NCBI RefSeq assembly: GCF_009708215.1
Contig: NZ_CP046175.1
Span: forward strand, 4,030,001 to 4,094,000
Direction of reading: 5' to 3'
Length of the DNA stretch: 64,000 nt
From: Occultella kanbiaonis
Lineage (GTDB): Bacteria; Actinomycetota; Actinomycetes; Actinomycetales; Beutenbergiaceae
Under the pieces are notes generated by a model. It worked only from the letters and a program-made list of their open reading frames with translations. It made no database searches and was not told the DNA's origin. A program made the translations under genes and the position numbers. Shown one piece after another: positions 27,058 through 35,633 of this stretch; position 1 is the first letter of the stretch, and every line of letters begins with the position of its first letter.

Positions 27058-28335
27058 ATGACCGAGCGTGGAGAGCCCACACCGCCCCGGCAGGACCCGA
27101 ACGGGACCGGGCCGACGGGCTGGGGCGAGGTCGCCCCCGGCGGCTACGGCACCACACCGGGGCAGCCCGGCGGGTATCACCAGGGGCAGCCGGGTGGCTA
27201 CCCGCAGGGCCAGCCCGGCGGCTACCCGCAAGGCCCGCCGGGTGGCTACCCGCAGGGCCAGCCGGACGGCCACCCGCAAGGGCAGCCCCCGAACCAACCC
27301 GGCCAGTACGGCGGGCCACCGCCCGGACCGGCCGGACCTGCGCCGTCGGGCTCCTACGGTCAGTACGGGCCGGTCGACCCCCGCGCGAACATGACCCCGT
27401 TGGGCCCGGCACCGCAGCCGGGCATCATCCCGTTGCGGCCGCTCACCCTCGGCGAGATCTACGACGGCGCGTTCCGCTCGATCCGAGCCAACCCCACCGT
27501 GATGTTCGTGCTCGCGGCCATCGTGGTCGCGGTCCTCGGCGTGATCCAGGCGATCGCCACCTGGGGCACCTTCGAGCAGCTGAACGAGACGCTCCGCAAC
27601 TTCGATCCGACCGTGTCCGACTCCGAGGCCCTCGACGACATCACCGCGACGCTGCAGTCGCAGGTCCTCGCCACCGGGGTGTCCGGGCTGCTCTCGTTCG
27701 TCGTCTCGACCATCCTGACCGGGGTGCTCATCCACTCGGTGAGCCAGTCGGTGATCGGCCGGAAGATGAGCCTCGCCGACGTGTGGCAGGCGATCAAGCC
27801 GCAGATCGGACGCCTGCTGCTGCTCACGCTCATGATCCTGCTGCTGGTGGCGTTGGTGAGCGCCGTGTTCGTCGGCATCATCGTGCTGGCGGCCTCGTCC
27901 GGGTCGCTCAGCGTGATCGCCATCGCGGGGATCCTCGGGGTGCTCGGGCTCATCGCGGCACTGGCGTTCGTCGTCACGGTCACGGTGCTGGCGACGCCGG
28001 TGCTGGTCCTCGAGCGGTCCGGCGTCTTCGCCGCGCTGAAGCGGTCCTGGAGACTCACCCTCCCGACGTTCTGGCGGGTGTTCGGCATCTACCTGCTCAC
28101 GACGATCCTGATCGGGATCCTTGCCCAGGTGATCACCTACCCGCTGCAGCTGATCGGACAGGCGATCGGCGGGTTCGGGACCCTGACGACCATCCTCACC
28201 CTCGCCGGCGGCGTGATCGCGTCCGCCCTGACCACGCCGTTCCTCGCAGCGGTCGTGGCATTGCTGTACATCGACATCCGGATCCGCACCGAGGCCCTGG
28301 ACGTGGACCTCGCCGCGGCGGCCGAGGCACCATGA
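27058..28335 (+). CDS. Membrane protein with Gly/Tyr/Pro/Gln-rich head (GDPD-membrane-domain family)
   Basis: 425 residues. Residues about 35-110 are a low-complexity segment with repeated GGYPQGQP units (DNA 27165-27290). The remainder has about six membrane helices and resembles the membrane domain attached to glycerophosphodiester phosphodiesterases (LTLGEIYDGAFRSIRANP, FWRVFGIYLLTTILIGIL); no catalytic phosphodiesterase domain is present. The family's function is not known; it is common upstream of DUF4129/DUF4350/MoxR genes in actinobacteria. First gene of a coupled operon; the next ATG overlaps its stop by 4 bp. Confidence 0.75.
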   Translation: MTERGEPTPPRQDPNGTGPTGWGEVAPGGYGTTPGQPGGYHQGQPGGYPQGQPGGYPQGPPGGYPQGQPDGHPQGQPPNQPGQYGGPPPGPAGPAPSGSYGQYGPVDPRANMTPLGPAPQPGIIPLRPLTLGEIYDGAFRSIRANPTVMFVLAAIVVAVLGVIQAIATWGTFEQLNETLRNFDPTVSDSEALDDITATLQSQVLATGVSGLLSFVVSTILTGVLIHSVSQSVIGRKMSLADVWQAIKPQIGRLLLLTLMILLLVALVSAVFVGIIVLAASSGSLSVIAIAGILGVLGLIAALAFVVTVTVLATPVLVLERSGVFAALKRSWRLTLPTFWRVFGIYLLTTILIGILAQVITYPLQLIGQAIGGFGTLTTILTLAGGVIASALTTPFLAAVVALLYIDIRIRTEALDVDLAAAAEAP

Positions 28336-29036
28336 CGGCAGCGCCGGCGGTGGGGGCCCGACTGGCGATTCTCCCGCGCGAGGTCCCGCTCGACCCATCG
28401 GCGGACGAGGCCCGGGACTGGGCCGAGGCCGAGCTCGCCAAGGCGATCTACAACGACCAGCCGAGCCTGTGGGACCGGTTCCTGGGCTGGCTGGGCGACC
28501 TGTGGGAGGCGATCACCTCCGCCAACACGGCGCTCGGGCCGATCTTCCTGCCGTTGTTGATCCTGCTCGTGATCGGCGTGATCGTCGCCGTCGTGCTGCT
28601 CGTCGGCGGGCCGATCCGACGGCGGAGGTTGCGTTCTGCCGAACGCGGCAGCTTCGATGTGCTCGACGGGGACAACCGGGACGCCAGGGCGCTGCGCGCC
28701 GCGGCGGACGCCGCGGCCGCCGCCGGTGACCACGCGCTGGCCGTGCTGGAACGGTTCCGGGCGATCGTGCGGTCCCTGGACGAACGGACGATCCTCGAGG
28801 ACCGGCTCGGTCGGACCGCACGCGAGGCCGCAGCCGCGGCCTCGGAGCGCCTGCCGAGCTGCGCCGACGACCTGCACCGCGCCGCGGACCTGTTCGACGA
28901 GGTCTGCTACGGGCACGTCGCGCCGACCGAGCGTGAGGACGCCTGGCTGCGCGAGGTGGATCGGACGGTCGCGGCCACCAAGCCGACCCGGGCCTCCGCC
29001 ACCGGTCCCGCCGACGCCTGGGCGGCGGCCAGGTGA
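28332..29036 (+). CDS. DUF4129-domain membrane protein
   Basis: 234 residues. One membrane helix at about residues 73-95 (IFLPLLILLVIGVIVAVVLL). The C-terminal cytoplasmic part is the DUF4129 region (LAVLERFRAIVRSLDERT and a CADDLHRAADLFDEVCYG end). In related bacteria DUF4129 proteins occur with MoxR, DUF58 and transglutaminase-like genes. No enzymatic motif. ATG overlaps the previous stop (ATGA) and its own stop overlaps the following GTG, so the three are translationally coupled. Confidence 0.75.
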   Translation: MTAAPAVGARLAILPREVPLDPSADEARDWAEAELAKAIYNDQPSLWDRFLGWLGDLWEAITSANTALGPIFLPLLILLVIGVIVAVVLLVGGPIRRRRLRSAERGSFDVLDGDNRDARALRAAADAAAAAGDHALAVLERFRAIVRSLDERTILEDRLGRTAREAAAAASERLPSCADDLHRAADLFDEVCYGHVAPTEREDAWLREVDRTVAATKPTRASATGPADAWAAAR

Positions 29037-30265
29037 GCGGCACGACCACGGACCCGGGCACCCCCGCGGCGGGCGCGCCCGGCCCTTCGATCGTCGCGCG
29101 GGGTCGGCGCGTGGACGCCCCGGAGGCCGCCGACTCCGCTCCCGAGCGGACGAACCGGCGCACCGTGATCGTCATCGTGGTCGCCGTGGTGGTCCTGATC
29201 CTCGCGGCGGTGGCGCTCGGCCGCGGGGGGCAGTCCCGCTCCGACATCCCGCTGGCCCCGAACAACCCCGCACCCGAGGGGGCCCGGGCCGCCGCGCAGA
29301 TCCTCGGTGAACACGGCGTCGATGTCACGCTCGCGACCCGGACGTCGGCGGTGCTCGCGCAGGACGCGGCGGACACCACGCTCGTGATCGTCGGAGCCGA
29401 CGAGCTGAACTCGGACCAGATGACCGCTCTCGCCGACACCCAGGCCGACGTGGTCCTGCTCGGGCTCGGGTACGCCTCCTTCGAGGACCTGACCTGGGCC
29501 GTCCAGGTCGAGGCGGGCGGGACCCAGGCAGCGCGTTCGGCCGAGTGCGACGACCCGGACGCCGAGGCCGCGGGCACCATCGACACGGCCGGGCCCGGGA
29601 TCAGCGGCCTCAGCCGAGTCGAGATCTGCTTCCCGTTCGAGGAAGGAGCCGGTGCCTACGCCGTCTGGCAGGAGGCCGGCCGCACCTGGCGCGCGCTGCC
29701 GAACGGGTTCCCGGCCTCGAACGAAGGGCTCGCCCTGGAGGGCAACGCCGCCCTGGTACTGCGAGCCCTCGGCCAGCACGAGCAGCTGCTCTGGTACGTG
29801 CCGGACCCGAACGACCCCTTCACGCTGGACGACGACGGCGTGGCGACCGCTCCGCAGACGTTCTTCCTGCCCGACGCCGTCGTCTACCAGCTCCTCATGG
29901 TGGCACTCGCCGTGGTGATCTGGCGCGGCCGCCGCCTCGGGCGGGTCGTCGTCGAGCCGCTGCCGGTCGTGGTCCGCGCCGCCGAGACCACCCGCGGGCG
30001 CGGTCGGCTGTACCGGCGCGCCGGCGCCCACGCCCACGCCGGCGCGGCGTTGCGGGCCGGGACCCTCGCCCGGGTCGGCGCCCGGATCGGGCTCCCCACG
30101 TCGGCCAACCCGGACCAGGTCATCGACTCGCTGGTCCGTGCCACCGGCCGAAGTCCGGACGAGCTCGAACATCTCCTGTACGGACCACCACCGACCGACG
30201 ACGCTTCTCTCGTCGCCCTCACCCAAGCCCTGGACACCATGGAAAGCGAGGTTCATCGCGCATGA
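29033..30265 (+). CDS. DUF4350-domain membrane protein (Rv3691-like)
   Basis: 410 residues from a GTG that overlaps the previous stop by 4 bp. A membrane helix at about residues 43-62 precedes an exported domain that starts NNPAPEGARAAAQILGEHG, typical of DUF4350, and a second helix lies near residue 285 (VYQLLMVALAVVIW). The C-terminal cytoplasmic part contains RAGTLARVGARIGLPT and an end rich in Asp/Glu. Matches the order of M. tuberculosis Rv3691, next to moxR2. Probably part of a membrane complex assembled with the MoxR ATPase; function unproven. Confidence 0.78.
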   Translation: MSGTTTDPGTPAAGAPGPSIVARGRRVDAPEAADSAPERTNRRTVIVIVVAVVVLILAAVALGRGGQSRSDIPLAPNNPAPEGARAAAQILGEHGVDVTLATRTSAVLAQDAADTTLVIVGADELNSDQMTALADTQADVVLLGLGYASFEDLTWAVQVEAGGTQAARSAECDDPDAEAAGTIDTAGPGISGLSRVEICFPFEEGAGAYAVWQEAGRTWRALPNGFPASNEGLALEGNAALVLRALGQHEQLLWYVPDPNDPFTLDDDGVATAPQTFFLPDAVVYQLLMVALAVVIWRGRRLGRVVVEPLPVVVRAAETTRGRGRLYRRAGAHAHAGAALRAGTLARVGARIGLPTSANPDQVIDSLVRATGRSPDELEHLLYGPPPTDDASLVALTQALDTMESEVHRA

Positions 30266-32115
30266 GCAACCCCACCGGGCCGAACCAACCAACTCCGCCC
30301 AGCGAGGCACCCGACCCCATCGACGCGGCCGTCGACGCTTCCGCGGAAGCGCCCGCCGGGTCGAGGCAGCACGTCACGACTGACACAGAACGTGCTGAGG
30401 CTCTGTCTCAGGCGGAACGTTCTGTCTCAGCGGGTTCGGGTGACCAGCCTGTCGACGCGACCCAGGTCGTGGCCCCCGAGGAGCTTCGCGCCGCTCGCGA
30501 GCAGAGCGCCACAGCCACGCCGGACCAGCCGACGGCACCGAGCGCCGGCGCTTCCGCGGAAGCGTCAGGGGACGGCGGCCCGGCCGTCGAGGCGCAGCCC
30601 ATGCAGGTCGACGCGCAGGCCATGCAGGTCGACGCGCAGGCCATGCAGCAAGACCCGGTGCCGACGCTGCAACCCGGCTACGGTCAGGCGGGCCAGGCAC
30701 CTGGTCAGTACGGACAGCCGAGCCAGTCCGGCGGGCAGTACGGACCGTCGCTCGGCTACGGTCAGGCCGGCCAAGCCCAAGCGACCCCCAGCTACGGCCA
30801 GGCCAGCCACGCTCAAGCAACCCCCGGCTACGGCCAAGCCGGCCAGGCCCCAGCAACCCCCGGCTACGGCCAAGCCAGCCAGGCCCCAGCAACCCCCGGC
30901 TACGGCCAAGCCAGCCAGGCGCCCGGCCAGTACGGGCAGTCGCTCGGCTATGGCCAGGCCAGTCAGGCGCAGGCGGCCCCGGGCTACGCCCAGCCGGTGC
31001 AGGCCGGCCAGTACGCCGTGTCGGGTCAGGGCCCAGGCCAGTACGGGCAGCCGAACGCCGGCTACCAGGGCGCGCCCGGGCACGCCGCCCCGATCCAGGC
31101 CCCCGGCTATGGCGAGCCGGCGCAGCAGCCAGGTGCACCCGCACCGGCAGCCGAGCCGATGGTCGAGTCCCCCGCCCGCACGAAGCTCGCCGGCGTGCGT
31201 GCGGAGGTCGCGAAGTCGGTGGTCGGCCAGGAGGCTGCCGTCACCGGTCTCGTCATCGCACTGCTGTGCCGCGGCCATGTGCTGCTCGAGGGCGTGCCCG
31301 GGGTCGCCAAGACGCTCCTCACCCGAACCCTCGGTGCGGCCCTGGACCTCGAGATGAAGCGGGTCCAGTTCACGCCTGACCTGATGCCCGGCGACATCAC
31401 CGGCTCGCTGATCTACGACGCGCGCACCGCCGAGTTCTCGTTCCGGGAGGGCCCGGTGTTCACGAACCTGTTGCTGGCGGACGAGATCAACAGGACCCCG
31501 CCGAAGACCCAGGCCTCCCTGCTCGAGGCGATGGAGGAACGACAGGTCACGGTGGACGGCGACCCGAGGCCACTGCCGGACCCGTTCGTGGTGATCGCCA
31601 CCCAGAACCCGGTCGAGTACGAGGGCACCTACCCGCTGCCCGAGGCACAGCTGGACCGCTTCCTGCTCAAGCTGATCCTGCCGTTGCCGGGCCGCGGCGA
31701 GGAGATCGAGATCATCAACCGGCACGCGCACGCCTTCGACCCCCGTGACCTCAAGGCCGCGGGTGTCACCGAGGTGGCCGACGCCGACGACCTGGAGGCC
31801 GCCCGCGAGGAGGTCGCGAAGGTACAGGTGGGGCCAGAGGTGCTCGCCTACATCGTCGACATCTGCCGGGCCACACGGACCTCCCCGTCCCTCTCGCTGG
31901 GAGTCTCCCCCCGTGGTGCGACGGCGCTGCTGGCCACCTCCCGCGCGTGGGCGTGGCTGTCCGGCCGCGCGTTCGTCACCCCGGACGACGTGAAGTCGCT
32001 CGCGCACCCGACCCTGCGGCACCGCGTACAGCTGCGGGCCGAGGCCGAGCTCGAGGGCGTCAGCGCGGAGACCGTCCTCGACGGGATCCTGGGGTCGGTC
32101 CCGGTACCACGCTGA
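30262..32115 (+). CDS. moxR: MoxR-family AAA+ ATPase with a long low-complexity N-terminal tail
   Basis: 617 residues; ATG 30262 overlaps the previous stop (ATGA). MoxR proteins are usually about 330 residues; here residues about 20-300 are an added tail, rich in Gln, Ala, Gly, Tyr and Pro, including GYGQASQAPATP repeats. The ATPase core follows: Walker A GVPGVAKT from residue 344, Walker B LLADEINRTPPKTQ, sensor 1 IATQNPVEYEGTYPLPE and arginine-finger region EAQLDRFLLKL. MoxR ATPases act as chaperones that mature or activate partners with VWA/DUF58 domains. The partner DUF58 protein is encoded next with a 1-bp overlap. Confidence 0.9.
   Translation: MSNPTGPNQPTPPSEAPDPIDAAVDASAEAPAGSRQHVTTDTERAEALSQAERSVSAGSGDQPVDATQVVAPEELRAAREQSATATPDQPTAPSAGASAEASGDGGPAVEAQPMQVDAQAMQVDAQAMQQDPVPTLQPGYGQAGQAPGQYGQPSQSGGQYGPSLGYGQAGQAQATPSYGQASHAQATPGYGQAGQAPATPGYGQASQAPATPGYGQASQAPGQYGQSLGYGQASQAQAAPGYAQPVQAGQYAVSGQGPGQYGQPNAGYQGAPGHAAPIQAPGYGEPAQQPGAPAPAAEPMVESPARTKLAGVRAEVAKSVVGQEAAVTGLVIALLCRGHVLLEGVPGVAKTLLTRTLGAALDLEMKRVQFTPDLMPGDITGSLIYDARTAEFSFREGPVFTNLLLADEINRTPPKTQASLLEAMEERQVTVDGDPRPLPDPFVVIATQNPVEYEGTYPLPEAQLDRFLLKLILPLPGRGEEIEIINRHAHAFDPRDLKAAGVTEVADADDLEAAREEVAKVQVGPEVLAYIVDICRATRTSPSLSLGVSPRGATALLATSRAWAWLSGRAFVTPDDVKSLAHPTLRHRVQLRAEAELEGVSAETVLDGILGSVPVPR
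30336..30564. repeat. Two copies of a 16-bp perfect palindrome inside moxR
   Basis: CGCTTCCGCGGAAGCG occurs at 30336-30351 and again at 30549-30564, both in the region coding for the low-complexity tail and both reading Ala-Ser-Ala-Glu-Ala. Each is fully self-complementary. They may be a by-product of repeated amino acids or sites for a protein. Confidence 0.75.
30784..30927 (+). repeat. Four 36-bp tandem units in the moxR tail
   Basis: Four in-frame 36-bp copies encode TP-(S/G)-YGQA-(S/G)-(H/Q)-A-(Q/P)-A. The second, third and fourth copies are almost identical at the DNA level. Similar Tyr-Gly-Gln motifs without exact periodicity extend on both sides (about 30670-31100). Confidence 0.85.
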
Positions 32116-33407
32116 TGGCGATCTCCGTCCGCACGGTCGCGCTGCTGGCGCTGGGCCTGATCCCGGTCCTGCTGCTGCCCGAACTGGGCACGGTGCTGAC
32201 CTGGTTGGGCCTGGTCGTGGTGCTCGCGGTCGTCGACCTGGTGCTCGCGGCACCGCCCCGGGCGCTGGAGATCGAGCGGCGCCCACTCGGCTCGGTCCGG
32301 TTGACCGAGCCGGCGGAGTCGGTGCTGACGGTCACGAACCCGTCCGGGCGCACGATGCGGGCGCTGATCCGGGACGCCTGGCAGCCGACGGCGGGCAACG
32401 GCCCGAACCGGCACCGGGTGACGATCCCGGCCGGGGAGGCCCGCCGGACCCGGACGGCACTGCTACCCACCCGCCGTGGTGACCTGCAGGCGGACCTCGT
32501 CACCGTGCGCTCCTCCGGCCCGCTCGGGCTGGCCGCGCGGCAGGCCTCGATCACGGTGCCCGGGCACCTGCGGGTGCTCCCGGAGTTCCGGTCCCGGCGG
32601 CACCTGCCCTCGCGCCTGGCGCGCCTGCGGGAGATGGACGGGCGCTCCGCCGTCAACGTCCGCGGACCCGGCACCGAGTTCGACTCGCTGCGCGAGTACG
32701 TGATCGGCGACGACGTCCGGGCCATCGACTGGCGGGCGACCGCCCGCCGGGCCGACGTCGTGGTGCGGACCTGGCGCCCCGAACGGGACCGTCGCGTGTT
32801 CATGGTGCTGGACCTGTCCCGCCTCTCGGCCGTGCGACTCGGCGAGGCGCCCCGGTTGGATGCCAGCATCGAGGCCGCCCTGCTCCTCGCTGCCCTCGCC
32901 TCCAAGGCCGGTGACCGGGTGGAACTGGTCGCCATCGACCGCGCCGTCCGGGCCCGGGTGAGCGGCACCCATGGGCCGGCGATCATGGCGAAGATGGCCG
33001 ACGCCCTCGCCCCGGTGCACCCGACCCTGGTCGAGCCGGACTGGACCGCGGTCACGCAGGTCATCCGGGACCGGCTCTCGCAGCGCTCGCTCGTGGTGCT
33101 CCTGACCGCGCTCGAGCCGGGCGCCATCGACTCCGGCCTCGCGCCCGTGGTCGCGGCGCTGTCCAAGGACCACCAGGTGGTCCTTGCCTCCGCCACGGAC
33201 CCCGACACCGACCTGCTCCGGCAGGCGCGCGAGTCCTCCGCGGACCTGTTCGACGCCGCTGCCGCCGAACGCGGCGAGCTCGAGCGTCGCGCCGTCGCCA
33301 CCCGGATGCGCCGCGTCGGCGCCGAGGTGGTCGAGCGCCTGCCCGAGGACCTGGCTCCCGCCCTCGCGGACACCTACCTCGCGCTCAAGGCCGCCGGCCG
33401 GCTCTGA
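32115..33407 (+). CDS. DUF58-domain protein, MoxR partner (Rv3693-like)
   Basis: 430 residues from ATG 32115, which overlaps the moxR stop by one base (TGATG). Two close N-terminal membrane helices (about residues 5-48) precede a beta domain. The DUF58 signature is clear: GTEFDSLREYVIGDDVRAIDW followed by RADVVVRTWRPERD; the region after it (FMVLDLSRLSAV) has a VWA-like fold with a DLS rather than the classic metal-binding DxSxS. DUF58 proteins are chaperone targets of MoxR. Terminal gene of the operon. Confidence 0.85.
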   Translation: MAISVRTVALLALGLIPVLLLPELGTVLTWLGLVVVLAVVDLVLAAPPRALEIERRPLGSVRLTEPAESVLTVTNPSGRTMRALIRDAWQPTAGNGPNRHRVTIPAGEARRTRTALLPTRRGDLQADLVTVRSSGPLGLAARQASITVPGHLRVLPEFRSRRHLPSRLARLREMDGRSAVNVRGPGTEFDSLREYVIGDDVRAIDWRATARRADVVVRTWRPERDRRVFMVLDLSRLSAVRLGEAPRLDASIEAALLLAALASKAGDRVELVAIDRAVRARVSGTHGPAIMAKMADALAPVHPTLVEPDWTAVTQVIRDRLSQRSLVVLLTALEPGAIDSGLAPVVAALSKDHQVVLASATDPDTDLLRQARESSADLFDAAAAERGELERRAVATRMRRVGAEVVERLPEDLAPALADTYLALKAAGRL

Positions 33408-33413
33408 CGGTCG

Positions 33414-33445
33414 CGCCGATGCCGCTCACCCCATGCTGATCGGCG
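33414..33445 (+). terminator. Probable terminator after the DUF58 gene
   Basis: CGCCGAT (33414-33420) pairs with ATCGGCG (33439-33445) over an 18-nt loop, starting 6 bp beyond the DUF58 stop. It would end the MoxR operon ahead of the dehydratase promoter. Modest stem. Confidence 0.38.
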
Positions 33446-33578
33446 GCTCGTGTCCGAGGTGACCCTGGCTACCGCCCCTGTGCTGCGTGGTGTGAGGCGC
33501 CGCCCACAGCGACGGGCTCGGTGGTGGGTCACGGCGCCGATCAATCCGGTCACCCTGCTCCGCACGGCATGGTCGGCA

Positions 33579-33591
33579 ATCGTTGTACGAT
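33579..33591. promoter_or_regulatory. FadR/GntR-type operator over the dehydratase promoter
   Basis: ATCGTTGTACGAT is a perfect dyad with 5-bp arms and a 3-bp centre. Its core GT-TGT-AC fits the GT-Nx-AC pattern bound by FadR-subfamily GntR proteins. It overlaps the -35 element, so binding of the GntR protein encoded downstream would block RNA polymerase. Confidence 0.5.
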
Positions 33592-33611
33592 GACTTCCAT
33601 ATTTATATGAT
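33583..33611 (+). promoter_or_regulatory. Strong sigma-70-type promoter of the dehydratase-gntR unit
   Basis: TTGTAC (33583-33588) and TATGAT (33606-33611) are separated by exactly 17 bp in a patch that is strikingly AT-rich for this genome. Transcription should start near 33618, giving a leader of about 40 nt before ATG 33660. Confidence 0.65.
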
Positions 33612-33659
33612 GACATTGCCGTTCGCGTGACCCACCAGCAACCGATAGGACCTACCGCC

Positions 33660-34862
33660 ATGGATCGAGGCGAGCGACCGATCGCCGTGACAGCCACACC
33701 CGTCACCGCGCCCGAGGCGCCGCAGGTAGCGAGCGGGTCGGGCGAACGGATCGAGTGGGTCCGGCTCTCCTCCGTGCGGCTCCCGCTGGCACAGCCGATC
33801 AGTGACGCGAAGGTCTTCACCGGGCGCCAACGGCCGATGACCGAGATCATGATGCTGTTCGCCGAGCTGCGCAGCAGCTCGGGCCTCGAGGGCATCGGCT
33901 TCAGCTACTCCAAGCGGGCCGGCGGTCCGGCGCAGTACGCGCACGCCCGCGAGGTCGCCGATTGCCTGCTCGGCGAGGACCCCAATGACATCGGGCGCCT
34001 GTACGAGAAGGTGCTCTGGGCGGGCGCCTCGGTCGGACGTAGCGGCATCGCGACCCAGGCGATCGCGGCGCTGGACATCGCACTCTGGGACCTCAAGGCG
34101 AAGCGTGCCTCGCTGCCGCTGGCCAAGTTGCTCGGCGCATACCGCGACTCCGTGCGCACCTACAACACCTCGGGCGGCTTTCTGCACAGTTCCGTCGCCG
34201 AGATCCAGGAGAACGCCTCGCGAGCACTCGCGTCCGGGATCGGCGGCATCAAGTTGAAGGTCGGCCTGCCGGACACGCGCGAGGACCTCATCCGGGTGCA
34301 AGCGATTCGCGAGTACCTCGGCCCCGACGTTCCGCTCATGGTCGACGCCAACCAACAGTGGGACCGCGCCACGGCGCTGCGCATGGGGCGGCGGCTGGAG
34401 GAGTTCTCCCTCACCTGGATCGAGGAACCCCTGGACGCCTACGACGCGCAGGGCCACGCCGCCCTCGCGGCTACCCTCGATACGCCTATCGCCACCGGCG
34501 AGATGCTCTCGAGCGTCAGCGAGCACCGGGCCCTGATCGATGCCCGCGCCTGCGACATCCTCCAGCCGGATGCCCCACGTGTCGGCGGCATCACCCCGTT
34601 CCTGCGCCTGGCCACGCTCGCCGACCTGAGCGGACTCGACCTCGCTCCCCATTTCGCCATGGAGATCCACCTCCATCTCGCGGCCGCCTATCCGCGCGAA
34701 CCATGGGTCGAGCACTTCGAGTGGCTGGACCCGCTCTTCAACGAACGTCTCGAGATCCGCGACGGGCGGATGGTTGTTCCCGATCGCCCCGGGCTCGGCA
34801 TCACCCTCAGCGACCAGGCTCTGGCCTGGACCGTCGAGGCCGCCGAACTCATGACCCGCTAG
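33660..34862 (+). CDS. L-talarate/galactarate dehydratase-like enolase-superfamily enzyme
   Basis: 400 residues from ATG 33660; GTG 33627 in the same frame is less likely since it lies about 10 nt from the inferred transcription start. The enolase-superfamily barrel is complete: catalytic KLKVG, metal ligands in LMVDANQQWD, WIEEPLDAYD and IATGEMLSS, and the His-containing LAPHFAMEIHLHLAAAYP. The last motif and the ending EPWVEHFEWLDPLFNERLE match talarate/galactarate dehydratases closely. It would remove water from C6 aldaric acids, giving 4-deoxy-5-keto-glucarate. No downstream enzymes of that pathway are nearby. Operon with the following gntR (11-bp gap). Confidence 0.83.
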   Translation: MDRGERPIAVTATPVTAPEAPQVASGSGERIEWVRLSSVRLPLAQPISDAKVFTGRQRPMTEIMMLFAELRSSSGLEGIGFSYSKRAGGPAQYAHAREVADCLLGEDPNDIGRLYEKVLWAGASVGRSGIATQAIAALDIALWDLKAKRASLPLAKLLGAYRDSVRTYNTSGGFLHSSVAEIQENASRALASGIGGIKLKVGLPDTREDLIRVQAIREYLGPDVPLMVDANQQWDRATALRMGRRLEEFSLTWIEEPLDAYDAQGHAALAATLDTPIATGEMLSSVSEHRALIDARACDILQPDAPRVGGITPFLRLATLADLSGLDLAPHFAMEIHLHLAAAYPREPWVEHFEWLDPLFNERLEIRDGRMVVPDRPGLGITLSDQALAWTVEAAELMTR

Positions 34863-34873
34863 GCGCCGTGCCC

Positions 34874-35590
34874 ATGGACCCGGCGCCGGAACCCATCAAC
34901 CGGGAGAGCGCTCGAGGCCTCAGCCATGAGTTGACGTTGCGGCTGACCGCGTTCATCCAGGACGGCACCATCCGCCGCGGTGAGAGGCTCCCCACCGAGA
35001 CCGCCATGATGGAGTCCTACAAGGTCAGCCGGACCGTTGTCCGCGAGGCGATCTCCCAGCTCCAGGCGGCGGGTCTGGTCGAGACGCAGCAGGGCCGGGG
35101 CTCCTTCGTCCTGAACGTGCCGAGCCAGGGCAGCTTCGCGATCGACAACAACGGGATCAACACGATCGATGATGTCTGGGACCTGCTGGACTTCCGGCTC
35201 GGCGTCGAGTCCGAGGCGGCCGCGCTGGCCGCGACCCGCCGCACCGACCAGCAGCTCGCGGAACTCGAGCGCCTGGCGCAGACATTCCTGGAGTGTGAGG
35301 CCCGCCCGAGTGAGGCCGTCGAGGCGGACTTCGCCCTCCACCTGGCCATCGCCCGCGCCGCCCAGAACCGGCACTACCTCGCGCTGCTCAAGTCGATGGG
35401 CCCGATGATGATCGTGATGCCCAAGTTCCGGCTACTCACGGGTGATGACGCCGACCACCCCGACAACGTGCAGCTGGCCGCCGTCGAACACGCCTCGATC
35501 GTCCAGGCGATCGCCCGCCGCGAGCCGGAGACGGCGCGTGCGGCCATTCGGTTGCACCTGGCCAACTCCAGGGCCCGGCTCAAGGGCTGA
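34874..35590 (+). CDS. FadR-subfamily GntR transcriptional regulator
   Basis: 238 residues from ATG 34874 (GTG 34868 also in frame). The N-terminal winged helix has RRGERLPTETAMMESYKVSR and TVVREAISQLQAAGLVETQQGRGSFV (shown as landmarks). The C-terminal FCD effector domain (about residues 100-235) has the metal/ligand histidines in DFALHLAIARAAQNRHY and VEHASIVQAIARRE. Such proteins usually repress sugar-acid catabolic genes until the acid binds. Its location right behind the dehydratase and the GT-N3-AC operator over that promoter suggest it represses its own operon. Confidence 0.87.
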   Translation: MDPAPEPINRESARGLSHELTLRLTAFIQDGTIRRGERLPTETAMMESYKVSRTVVREAISQLQAAGLVETQQGRGSFVLNVPSQGSFAIDNNGINTIDDVWDLLDFRLGVESEAAALAATRRTDQQLAELERLAQTFLECEARPSEAVEADFALHLAIARAAQNRHYLALLKSMGPMMIVMPKFRLLTGDDADHPDNVQLAAVEHASIVQAIARREPETARAAIRLHLANSRARLKG

Positions 35591-35609
35591 TCCCACACCG
35601 GGTCGGCGC

Positions 35610-35633
35610 ACCCTCGGCCCGCTGGCCGAGGGT
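35610..35633. terminator. Bidirectional terminator, gntR / SpoIIM-like
   Basis: ACCCTCGGCC (35610-35619) and GGCCGAGGGT (35624-35633) form a perfect 10-bp stem with a tight 4-nt loop. It abuts the stop codon of the SpoIIM-like gene and lies 20 bp after the gntR stop, between convergent genes. Confidence 0.68.
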
